Assembly (NCBI RefSeq): GCF_017308975.1
Contig: NZ_JADWPD010000010.1
Span: 186,001 to 250,000 of the forward strand
Length of the DNA: 64,000 bases
DNA from: Amycolatopsis sp. MtRt-6
GTDB lineage: Bacteria > Actinomycetota > Actinomycetes > Mycobacteriales > Pseudonocardiaceae
Reading direction: 5' to 3'
In this document: one piece after another, positions 43,885 to 50,864 of the stretch
Position numbering within the stretch: position 1 is the stretch's first letter
Layout: the number at the start of each line of letters is the position of its first letter
Made by a program: the position numbers and the translations under genes
Notes under the pieces: generated by a model
What the model was told of the DNA's origin: nothing
The model's database searches: none
Seen by the model: the letters and a program-made list of their open reading frames with translations, nothing else

Positions 43885-43980
43885 AGGGAGCCCGGTGTCC
43901 AACCGGGCCGGTTCAGTCCGACCCCCCGGGGCTGAACCCACGGCGGCCCCCGTCCCTCCCCCCTGGCGGGGGCCGCCCTC
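43885..43980 (+). ncRNA. Possible structured small RNA or leader upstream of the tad locus
   Basis: Three consecutive hairpins stand in a gene-free stretch (43720-44345): GCCCGGT/ACCGGGC (43890-43908), GGTTCAG/CTGAACC (43910-43938) and GGCGGCCCCCG/CGGGGGCCGCC (43942-43977), the last followed by CTCTTACC. A TACAGT hexamer at 43878-43883 could be a -10 element. I recognise no family. It may be an independent RNA or an attenuator. The remaining sequence 43981-44224 shows no support for a gene. Confidence 0.3.
43942..43977 (+). terminator. Hairpin terminator in the tad upstream region
   Basis: A perfect 11-bp stem (GGCGGCCCCCG and CGGGGGCCGCC) encloses a C/T-rich 14-base loop and ends 4 bases before a T-containing CTCTTACC run. 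No complete gene precedes it on this strand. Confidence 0.5.
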
Positions 43981-44224
43981 TTACCTCCCGCTTACCTTTC
44001 CCGGTTTTCTTTGCCCAGGCCGGATTCCGCCTTCCGCGCCGACGCTCACGGCTTTTTGCCCTCCGCTTACCTTCGGCAATTTCCCGAATCGTGGTTCGCG
44101 TGCGAGCGGAATCTTCGCGTGCGGATATTCGTGCCGATTTCCGCCGCAGATGCGTCTCGGGCGGGCGCGATCCTGCCACACCACACCGACAGAACCGGTC
44201 CGCGAGCCGGGGCAAAGGCCGCGG

Positions 44225-44251
44225 TTGTCCACAACACCCCGGTTGTCCACA
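44225..44251 (+). promoter_or_regulatory. Pair of DnaA-box sequences
   Basis: TTGTCCACA occurs at 44225-44233 and again at 44243-44251, same orientation and 18 bases apart. This is the perfect actinobacterial DnaA box. They lie about 95-120 bases before the septum-site/Tad gene start. Two in tandem by chance is unlikely, although single boxes are common. Confidence 0.6.
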
Positions 44252-44345
44252 GCCGGCCGCTCGCCCCGTTGTGCCACCCGGCCCCCGCCCGCGACGGTGG
44301 AAGCCGGGCCACCCACGGCCCGCACCGAAGACGGGGGAGGAACGC

Positions 44346-45413
44346 ATGACGGGGCAACGACCGCTGGTGATCGCCGCGGACGAGACCGTGCTCGACGAGA
44401 TACTGCGGGTGGCCGCGGTCGCGGGCTGCGAACTCGACCGCGCACCCGACCTGACGGCGGCGAGCACGCACTGGGCTCGCGCGCCACTGGTGGTCCTCGA
44501 CGAAGACGCCGCGCGGATGCCACCCACGCTGCCCCAGCGTGGCGGGATCCTCCTGGTCTGCAAGGGCAGCCCGGGCCCGTCGACGTGGGAGCACGCGTTC
44601 CGCGTCGGCGTCGAGCGCGTGATCTCGTTGCCCGACGAGGAGACCAAGCTCGCCGGCGCGTTCGCCGACGTCGTCGAGACACCGGCGGAGCAGCCCGGCC
44701 TGGTGCTCGGCGTGGTCGGCGGCCGGGGCGGCGGAGGAGCGTCGGTGTTCGCCTCGGCACTGGCGATGGTGGCCGACCGTGGTCCGGGCGGCGCCCTGCT
44801 GGTGGACTGCGACCCCCTCGGCGGCGGCTTGGATGTGTTGCTCAGCCTGGAAAAGGCGCCGGGCACCCGCTGGCCGGAGGTGAACCTCAGCGGCCGGGCA
44901 TCGGTGTCGTTGCTGGCCTCGAGCCTCCCGAGACTCCGCCACCGCGGCGGCAGCCTCCCGGTGCTGGCGTGCGCCCCTGAGGGCGAAGGCCCGAATGCCG
45001 AGTCGCTGTCGGCGATCCTGTCCGCCGGTCGTCGTTCGGGCCGCACGGTGGTGTGCGACCTCCCGCGCACCCTCGGCGAGGTGGCCGAGGAGGTGGTGCT
45101 GCGGGCTGACCTGGTCCTGCTGGTGGTTCCGCTGGAGATCCGGGCGTGCCTGGCGGCGAAGCAGGTGCTGAACCGCCTGACGAAGCTGACGGCCCGCCTC
45201 GGCCTGGTCACATGTGGACGGTCGGGCGAGCGGGTAGCCCACACCGCGGCGCTCCTCGGCCCACCGGTGCTGGCTTCGATGCCCCCAGAACGTGGGCTGG
45301 GGAAAGCAGTGGACAACGGCGAGTTCCCGGCCAAGCCCAAAGGCCCCCTGACAACAGCGGCGGCCAAGGTCCTGCAGCTGGCGCACCGCGAAGCCCAGGC
45401 GGCCGCCCGATGA
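44346..45413 (+). CDS. ssd: Septum-site-determining/CpaE-like ATPase of the Tad locus (Ssd)
   Basis: This 355-residue MinD/ParA-superfamily protein has an N-terminal receiver-like region (PLVIAADETVLDEILRVAA) and a deviant P-loop GGRGGGGASVFAS near residue 128, followed by LLVDCDPLGGGLDVLL and the CDLPRT switch. Lys is absent from the usual Walker A position, as in the Rv3660c group, so nucleotide hydrolysis may be weak. It matches CpaE-like proteins that localise Tad secretion, and Rv3660c is described as affecting septum formation. The ATG has GGGGGAGG ahead. Confidence 0.85.
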   Translation: MTGQRPLVIAADETVLDEILRVAAVAGCELDRAPDLTAASTHWARAPLVVLDEDAARMPPTLPQRGGILLVCKGSPGPSTWEHAFRVGVERVISLPDEETKLAGAFADVVETPAEQPGLVLGVVGGRGGGGASVFASALAMVADRGPGGALLVDCDPLGGGLDVLLSLEKAPGTRWPEVNLSGRASVSLLASSLPRLRHRGGSLPVLACAPEGEGPNAESLSAILSAGRRSGRTVVCDLPRTLGEVAEEVVLRADLVLLVVPLEIRACLAAKQVLNRLTKLTARLGLVTCGRSGERVAHTAALLGPPVLASMPPERGLGKAVDNGEFPAKPKGPLTTAAAKVLQLAHREAQAAAR

Positions 45414-45637
45414 CAGCCAAGACGGACCTCCACCGGCCGGGAACCCCGACGAGGGTGTCGGAGCTCCTCCTCCCCACGATCCTGTGCTTGCTGAGCCGCG
45501 GCCCGGAGAGCGCGACGAGCTTCTCGAGTTTGCTGCGCCCCCAGCCCGAGGCAGGAGAACGCCCGGAACCGGGCACCCGCGTCACCGCACTTCACGACCG
45601 GCCCCTGTCACCCCGAGCAAGGCAGGTGAACCCATGA
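45410..45637 (+). CDS. Small coupled ORF between ssd and tadA
   Basis: This 75-residue ORF overlaps the ssd stop (ATGA at 45410) and the tadA start (ATGA at 45634) by four bases each. Third codon positions are about 85% G/C. Its sequence (MTAKTDLHRPGTPTRVSELL) is Pro/Arg/Leu-rich with no motif I recognise. The overlaps suggest it is translated or kept as a coupler for tadA; alternatively it is a chance open frame. Confidence 0.4.
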   Translation: MTAKTDLHRPGTPTRVSELLLPTILCLLSRGPESATSFSSLLRPQPEAGERPEPGTRVTALHDRPLSPRARQVNP

Positions 45638-46785
45638 CCACCGATTTCGTCGACCGCGTCCGCAATCGCCTGGCCGGCGACCGCCGCCAAGCCGACCCGG
45701 TCGCCGTCGCGACCGCCGTCCGCGCCGAAGCAGGCGGCGCCCTCGGCCACAACGCAGTGCTCGACGCGGCCCGCCAAGCCCGCGACGAGTTCGTCGGCGC
45801 CGGCCCGCTCGCCCCGCTCCTCGACGACCCGGCCACCACCGATGTGCTCGTCACCGGCCCCGGCGAAGTCTGGACGGACGGCCCGCAAGGCCTTGTCCGC
45901 ACCAGCATCCGCTTCAAGAGCGAAGAATCCGTCCGCCGCCTGGCCCAGCGCCTCGCTCTCGCGGCCGGACGCCGCCTCGACGACGCGCAGCCCTACGTCG
46001 ACGGCTGGCTCCCCGGCACCGGCCCCCACGGCCGCATCCGCGTGCACGCCGTCCTCCCGCCGATCGCGGCCGGCGGCACCTGCCTGTCCCTCCGCGTCCT
46101 GCACCCGGCAACGCACGACCTCACCGCTCTCGCCGAACTGGGCGCGTTCGACAACGCCGGCGCGAAACTGCTCGGCACCGTCGTCTCCCGGCGGATGGCG
46201 TTCCTCGTCACCGGCGGCACCGGCGCGGGCAAGACCACGCTCCTGGCCGCGCTGCTCGGCGCGGTCGACCCTGGCGAGCGGATCGTCTGCGTCGAGGACG
46301 CCGGTGAACTGCAGCCCGCGCACCCGCAGTTCGTCAGCCTCGTCGCCCGGCCGGCCAATGTGGAGGGTGCGGGCGCGGTCGGCCTGCCCGAGCTCGTGCG
46401 CCAGGCGCTGCGCATGCGTCCCGACCGGCTGGTGGTCGGCGAGGTCCGCGGTGCCGAGGTCGGCGCCCTGCTCACCGCGCTGAACACCGGTCACGACGGC
46501 GGCGCCTGCACCGTCCACGCCAACTCCCCGGCCGAGGTGCCCGCCCGCATCGAGGCACTGGCCGCGCTCGGCGGTCTCGGCCGTGACGCCGTGCACAGCC
46601 AGCTCGTCGCCGCGATCCGCGTGGTACTGCACATGCGGCGCGAGCCCGGCGGTCGCCGGCGCCTGGCCGAGGTCGGCGTCCTTCGTGCCGAACACGGCAG
46701 GGCCCGGGTCGTCCCGGTGTGGCGGGCAGGCAGGTGGACGATCGACCGGCACCTGTTCGCGACGTCGGGGGCGATCGCGTGCTGA
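45634..46785 (+). CDS. tadA: TadA/CpaF-type secretion ATPase
   Basis: This 383-residue ATPase powers assembly of the Tad pilus. It has an N-terminal all-alpha region, Walker A GGTGAGKTT (193-201), an Asp box (IVCVEDAGELQPAH), Walker B LVVGEVRG and a His box CTVHANSP. Length fits actinobacterial TadA (Rv3659c). The ATG at 45634 overlaps the preceding ORF. tadB starts 64 bases after its stop. Confidence 0.92.
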   Translation: MTTDFVDRVRNRLAGDRRQADPVAVATAVRAEAGGALGHNAVLDAARQARDEFVGAGPLAPLLDDPATTDVLVTGPGEVWTDGPQGLVRTSIRFKSEESVRRLAQRLALAAGRRLDDAQPYVDGWLPGTGPHGRIRVHAVLPPIAAGGTCLSLRVLHPATHDLTALAELGAFDNAGAKLLGTVVSRRMAFLVTGGTGAGKTTLLAALLGAVDPGERIVCVEDAGELQPAHPQFVSLVARPANVEGAGAVGLPELVRQALRMRPDRLVVGEVRGAEVGALLTALNTGHDGGACTVHANSPAEVPARIEALAALGGLGRDAVHSQLVAAIRVVLHMRREPGGRRRLAEVGVLRAEHGRARVVPVWRAGRWTIDRHLFATSGAIAC

Positions 46786-46849
46786 GTCTCCTGCTGGTGC
46801 GGATTTCCGTGCTGCTCAACGTTTTCCCACGCGATCGAAGGAGACGGCG

Positions 46850-47608
46850 ATGATCGGTCCGTGGCCCCTGCTGTGCGTGGGAGCGGCCCTGGCGTGCTGG
46901 CCCCGGCCACCCGACCGGTTCCAGGCCGCGACCGAGCCACCGGCAACCGTCCGGATCACCGAAGTGTGGCGCGTGGTCCGTTGGCTGCTCCCGGCTGTGT
47001 TCGCCGGCTGGCTCGCGGGAGCCGGCGGCGCGGTCGCCGCCGGCGTGCTGACGCTGGCGTGGAGCCAGGAGCGGCGAGCCCATCGCCGGGCCACCGCGGA
47101 CCTGGCGAAGGCCGCGCAAACCGCGACGGCGTTGCGAACCGTGGTGGCCGAACTCCGATCCGGTGCCCATCCGGTGACGGCGGCGGAAGCCGCCGCGGAG
47201 ACGGTCCCGGACTTGGCCGGCGAACTACGCGCCCTGGCGACGGCCGCCCGCCTGGACACCGAGCTGCACGCACCGGCCCTGCCGCACCTGGCCACGGCTT
47301 GGACGCTGGGCAAACGGCACGGCCTCCCGATGGCCGACGTCCTCGACGCGGCCCGCCGTGACGCCGAAGCAGGTCTGGCGTTCACCCGCCGGATGCGCGC
47401 CAAGCTGGCCGGGCCCAGGGCCAGCGCGGCGGTGCTCACCGGGCTGCCGGTGCTGTGCGTGCTGCTCGGGCAGGCCATGGGCGCGGCTCCGCTGTCCGTG
47501 CTGACCGGCAGCACGGCGGGCCAGGTGCTGCTGGTCGCCGGGTGCGTCCTGCTCTGGGCCGGGACGGCTTGGTGCCGCGCCCTGACCGGACGGGTGCGGA
47601 TCCGGTGA
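46850..47608 (+). CDS. tadB: TadB-type inner-membrane platform protein
   Basis: This 252-residue protein has two hydrophobic regions at the N-terminus, a cytosolic helical T2SSF domain (LAKAAQTATALRTVVAELRSG, then GLPMADVLDAARRDAEAGLAF) and two C-terminal membrane helices. With TadC it forms the membrane platform beside the ATPase. An AAGGAGACGG ribosome-binding site precedes the ATG. Its stop overlaps the tadC GTG. It matches Rv3658c in position. Confidence 0.85.
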   Translation: MIGPWPLLCVGAALACWPRPPDRFQAATEPPATVRITEVWRVVRWLLPAVFAGWLAGAGGAVAAGVLTLAWSQERRAHRRATADLAKAAQTATALRTVVAELRSGAHPVTAAEAAAETVPDLAGELRALATAARLDTELHAPALPHLATAWTLGKRHGLPMADVLDAARRDAEAGLAFTRRMRAKLAGPRASAAVLTGLPVLCVLLGQAMGAAPLSVLTGSTAGQVLLVAGCVLLWAGTAWCRALTGRVRIR

Positions 47609-48321
47609 ACGCGATCGCACTCCTGCTCTTCGGAGGGGCGCTGCTCACCTGGCCGGACAACCCCCGGGCGCGGCGCTTTGCTCGGCTGGCCGGCGGCCCG
47701 GAGCCCGTCCGCAAAGCGCGTCACGTGGTCCCGTACATGGCGGCGGCCGTCGGCGGTGTCTCGGCGGCGGTGCTGATCGGCGGGGTGGCCGGGGTGGTGG
47801 CGGGCGCGATCGTGACGGCGACCGGGTGGTGGGCGATCCGCCGCACCCGCCGTCCGCGACCACCGGTCGTGGATGTCGCCGCCAAGCTGCGGCTGGCGGG
47901 AACGCTCGACCTCCTCGCCGCGTGCCTGCGCGCCGGCTTGCCGGTGTCTTCGGCGTTGGCGGCGGTGGCCGGCACCGCGCCCGCCGCCTTGAGAACGCCC
48001 CTGAGCTCGACGGCCGGGCTGCTCGTCCTCGGCTCACGGCCGGACGAGGCCTGGGCGCCGGTGCGGGCCGTCCCGGGCCTGGGCGAGCTGGCGGCCGCGG
48101 CGATCCGGACATCTCGTTCGGGCGCGGCGTTCGCCACGGCGGCCACCGACCTCGCCGCGCGTCTCCGCGACGAGCTGGCCACCGAAGCCGAAGAACGCGC
48201 CGAGCGGGCCGGAGTGGCGCTCGCCCTGCCGGTCGGGCTGTGTTTCCTGCCCGCCTTCTTCTGCCTGGGCGTGCTGCCGGTCGTCCTCGGCCTCGCCGGA
48301 CGGCTCGGCCCGCTCTTCTGA
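47605..48321 (+). CDS. tadC: TadC-type inner-membrane platform protein
   Basis: This 238-residue protein has three or four membrane helices and a cytosolic T2SSF segment (TLDLLAACLRAGLPVSSALAAVAG and ATDLAARLRDELATEAEERAER). The GTG at 47605 overlaps the tadB stop (GTGA). It matches Rv3657c. Confidence 0.85.
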   Translation: MNAIALLLFGGALLTWPDNPRARRFARLAGGPEPVRKARHVVPYMAAAVGGVSAAVLIGGVAGVVAGAIVTATGWWAIRRTRRPRPPVVDVAAKLRLAGTLDLLAACLRAGLPVSSALAAVAGTAPAALRTPLSSTAGLLVLGSRPDEAWAPVRAVPGLGELAAAAIRTSRSGAAFATAATDLAARLRDELATEAEERAERAGVALALPVGLCFLPAFFCLGVLPVVLGLAGRLGPLF

Positions 48322-48351
48322 CCACGGATTTTGTACTGAAGGGAAACCCCC

Positions 48352-48528
48352 ATGCGCACGTTCCGCCGCCGTCCCCGCTCGGACGACGGTTCCACGACGG
48401 TCGAGTACGCCATCGTCACCGTCGCCGTAGCGGCCTTCGCCGCAGTCCTCTATTCCCTGCTCACTGGAGACTCGGTCGTCTCGTGGCTGACGAGCCTGGT
48501 CATGAAGGCCTTGTCGGTGCCGTCGTGA
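48352..48528 (+). CDS. Flp/type IV pilin-like protein (DUF4244)
   Basis: This 58-residue protein has a basic leader MRTFRRRPRSDDG followed by STTVEYAIVTVAVAAFAAVL. Gly13 before Ser and Glu18 five residues on fit a prepilin-peptidase site with the mature Glu5. One hydrophobic helix follows. It is the likely Tad pilus subunit. No prepilin peptidase gene lies nearby. GAAGGGAAA precedes the ATG. Rv3656c occupies the same place. Confidence 0.82.
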   Translation: MRTFRRRPRSDDGSTTVEYAIVTVAVAAFAAVLYSLLTGDSVVSWLTSLVMKALSVPS

Positions 48529-48887
48529 GAGGCCGCGACGAGGGTTCGGTGACGGTCGAGGCAGCGCTCGGCCTGGTGGGCCTGACCGTGGTGACGGTCG
48601 CGCTGCTGGCCGCCCTCACGGTGCTGACGAGCCAGTTGCGCTGCACGGACGCAGCCCGCGAAGCAGCGCGCCTGCTGGCGAGAGGCCAGCCCACCGAGGC
48701 AGCGGCCGCGGTCCACCAGATAGGTCCACCGGGAGCAAGCCTGACGGTCGAGCAGACCGGCGACGAAATCAAGACGACGGTAAGGGCCCACCCGGCGGCG
48801 GCGGGCCTCCTCCCGGAGATCCACCTGGCCGCAACGGCCTACGCGGTGGCCGAGCCGGACTCGGAGGTGACAAGTGCCCAGCGCTGA
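48525..48887 (+). CDS. TadE-like pseudopilin
   Basis: This 120-residue protein has a short leader MRGRDEGS and the pseudopilin start VTVEAALGLVGLTVVTVALL with Glu near position 5 of the mature form, then a small extracellular domain (TDAAREAARLLARG). GTG start overlaps the pilin stop (GTGA). It matches TadE proteins and Rv3655c. Confidence 0.82.
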   Translation: MRGRDEGSVTVEAALGLVGLTVVTVALLAALTVLTSQLRCTDAAREAARLLARGQPTEAAAAVHQIGPPGASLTVEQTGDEIKTTVRAHPAAAGLLPEIHLAATAYAVAEPDSEVTSAQR

Positions 48888-49419
48888 GGCGCAAGCCCCG
48901 GACAGAGGAGCGGCCACGATCTGGACGGCACTGGCGGTAGCGGCCCTGACGGGCGTGGCAACGCTGGCGATCTGGCTGGGAGCAACAGTGACAGCGCGCC
49001 ACAAAGCAGAGGCGGCGGCGGACCTGGGCGCTCTGGCGGCGGCTTCGCACGCGAGCGAAGGCCCAGCCCGCGCATGCGAACGCGCGAGATGGGTCACCGA
49101 CCGGATGGGAGTGACACTCCGGAGCTGCCGTTGGCAACAGCTCGACGCATTGGTCGAAGTAGAGGCGCGCGCCCCAGCGATAGCGGGCCTACCGCAAGCA
49201 TCGGCCCACGCCCGCGCCGGACCGGCAGCCGAGCCAACCCGCCCACCCACGGCTGCACCGAAGAGCAAGCCGACCCACCGGGCCACGGCTGCACCGACGG
49301 GCGAGCCAGCCCGCCCACCCACGGCTCCACCGACGGGCGAGCCACCCCACCCGGCCACGGCTCCACCGACGGGCGACCTCGGCGGAACACCCATGCACCC
49401 GCTCCGGCCCGAGGGGTGA
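48874..49419 (+). CDS. TadG-like membrane protein with repeat-derived tail (Rv3654c-like)
   Basis: This 181-residue protein starts DRGAATIWTALAVAALTG, the leader and helix of the Rv3654c/TadE-neighbourhood family, with an extracellular segment ADLGALAAASHASEG. Family members end soon after the segment that reads VEARAPAIAG here. In this one the frame continues into four tandem 36-bp units (49233-49376), coding a Pro/Thr-rich tail of about 60 residues (EPARPPTAPPTG). A repeat has probably expanded into the gene end and overrun the ancestral stop. GTG at 48874 overlaps the TadE-like gene. Confidence 0.75.
   Translation: MPSAEAQAPDRGAATIWTALAVAALTGVATLAIWLGATVTARHKAEAAADLGALAAASHASEGPARACERARWVTDRMGVTLRSCRWQQLDALVEVEARAPAIAGLPQASAHARAGPAAEPTRPPTAAPKSKPTHRATAAPTGEPARPPTAPPTGEPPHPATAPPTGDLGGTPMHPLRPEG
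49233..49376 (+). repeat. Four 36-bp tandem repeats
   Basis: Units at 49233-49268, 49269-49304, 49305-49340 and 49341-49376 share GCC(N)(N)CCC(N)C and end CACCGACGGGCGA or close. They are in frame, giving 12-residue repeats. A further, partly matching copy with the following GGCGACCTCGGCGG lies at about 49496-49555, 155 bases later, outside the gene. Confidence 0.9.
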
Positions 49420-50154
49420 GCCGTACTGCTCACCTGCGGCCGAGCGAGTACGGCGGAGTTGCCGGGACGCCTGCCCGCTCCGAGCCGATGGGCGAACCAC
49501 CGCACCAAGCCAGGACCGCACCGACGGGCGACCTCGGCGGCACGCCTGTGCGTCCGACGCGCGCAGGGCCGGCGGGTGAACCAGCGCGGCCGGCCATGGC
49601 TGCGTCGTGGGGGCTTTGGCGGCCATGCTCCGTCCGGGCCGCGGGACAGGATGATCCGCCGCGTCCACAGACCGCGACACCGTCACCCGTCCGCAACAGC
49701 GGACCACCACCGCCCACCCCGTCGGCACCCCGCGCGGGCCGCCCGGCGGACGCCGACCGGTCGGTATGGGGCGGTGACCGGCTGATCCGCCGGGCTGGGC
49801 GATGAGCGGCTCATTGTCACGGGCAGCGGTCGTTGGTGCACGGCGAGCGGTCGAATTGGCTGCTCACCTGGGCCGAAGCCCGGCTCCGAGCCCGCCGCGC
49901 AGGGGTCCGGAAGCCCCGCGGAACCTGGGATTTCCCGCGACGAACGGTCCGTGTGCGGTCGCCGTTCACCGCCGATCCGCGCCGGGGGGGGTTCGGTCGG
50001 GCCGTATGGATCACTGGGCGTTCATCGCCTCGTAACCACCGGTTGTCGCGTGGGGGTTCCGAGCAATGTGCAACTTGCCGTTAAGTGAGATGTGCGACAC
50101 CACGACCGGGTCCAGGGGGTCGCGGGGAACCGGAACTTGAAGGCAGGAAAGACA
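49420..50154. other. Gene-free stretch after the tad locus
   Basis: About 735 bases follow the TadG-like stop. Open frames here are long only because GC is high, with no homology I recognise and no ribosome-binding sites. A partial copy of the 36-bp repeat lies at 49496-49555. The last 60 bases, with TTGCCGTTAAGTGAGATG, may hold the promoter of the Prim-Pol-like gene. Confidence 0.5.
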
Positions 50155-50772
50155 ATGTTGGACGCGAATTGGCCGGACAGCTGGCGCGGTGCCTTCCGCA
50201 TCGAACTGCGGGCGGAGGCGATCGGCCTCGCCTGGCGCGGCTGGCCGGTGCTCCCGGGCGTCAACCCCGCTCCGCTCGCCGGCGGCGACGACCTCACCTG
50301 GCGTCGTCCGGTTCCGGCCAGTGACGCCTGGCGTGAGCAGCTCGGCACCCACGCCCACGAGGTCGCCACCTGGTTCTCCGACCGCACCCACAGCCTGCTC
50401 GTCGCCACCGGCACCGTGCTCGACGCCATCGAGGTCGACGACGAACTCGGCAAGCGCGCCTGCCGCCTCCTCCGCGCCATCGGCCACCCCGCGCCCATCA
50501 TCGCGCTGCCGAACGGCCGCTGGCTCTTCCTGACCACCGTCGCCGACCGCATCCCGGCCGAGCTGGCCGAGCGCGCCGCCATCCAGTGGCACGGCAAGGA
50601 CAGCTACATCCCGCTGCCTCCGTCGCCGTTCCAGCACGGTGTCGTGCACTGGCGCGTCAAGCCCGAGGTCTGCGGCTGGCAGCTGCCGGACGCCGCCGAG
50701 GTGCACGACGTCCTCGTGCGGGCCCTGGCCGGCGAGCGTGCCGGGCAGCTGGTCCAGACCAGCGCGGCCTGA
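50155..50772 (+). CDS. Prim-Pol (archaeo-eukaryotic primase)-like domain protein
   Basis: This 205-residue protein resembles the N-terminal Prim-Pol domain of bifunctional primase/polymerases: an N-terminal AIGLAWRGWPVLPGV, SLLVATGTVLDAIEVD where the catalytic acid strand lies, a glycine motif LPNGRWLFL and HGKDSYIPLPPS. It lacks the helicase part and some catalytic acids seem altered, so it may not be an active primase. Such single-domain versions recur in Pseudonocardiaceae. ATG at 50155 with AAGGCAGGAAAG upstream. Confidence 0.7.
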   Translation: MLDANWPDSWRGAFRIELRAEAIGLAWRGWPVLPGVNPAPLAGGDDLTWRRPVPASDAWREQLGTHAHEVATWFSDRTHSLLVATGTVLDAIEVDDELGKRACRLLRAIGHPAPIIALPNGRWLFLTTVADRIPAELAERAAIQWHGKDSYIPLPPSPFQHGVVHWRVKPEVCGWQLPDAAEVHDVLVRALAGERAGQLVQTSAA

Positions 50773-50793
50773 GAAGGCCGAACCACAGAACCA

Positions 50794-50827
50794 CCGCCAC
50801 CGGCCGGTCCCAGCCCGGCCGCGGCGG
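50794..50827. terminator. Hairpin terminator between convergent genes
   Basis: CCGCC (50794-50798) pairs with GGCGG (50823-50827) and CGGCCGG (50801-50807) with CCGGCCG (50815-50821), split by a small bulge. It lies between the Prim-Pol-like and helicase stops. Confidence 0.6.
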
Positions 50828-50864
50828 AGCAGGACACAACTCCATGAACCACCAAGTGGCCGTT

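Noticed and set aside
49802..50035. 77-residue plus-strand ORF after the tad locus
   Set aside because: No ribosome-binding site, Arg/Pro-rich, no coupling to neighbours.
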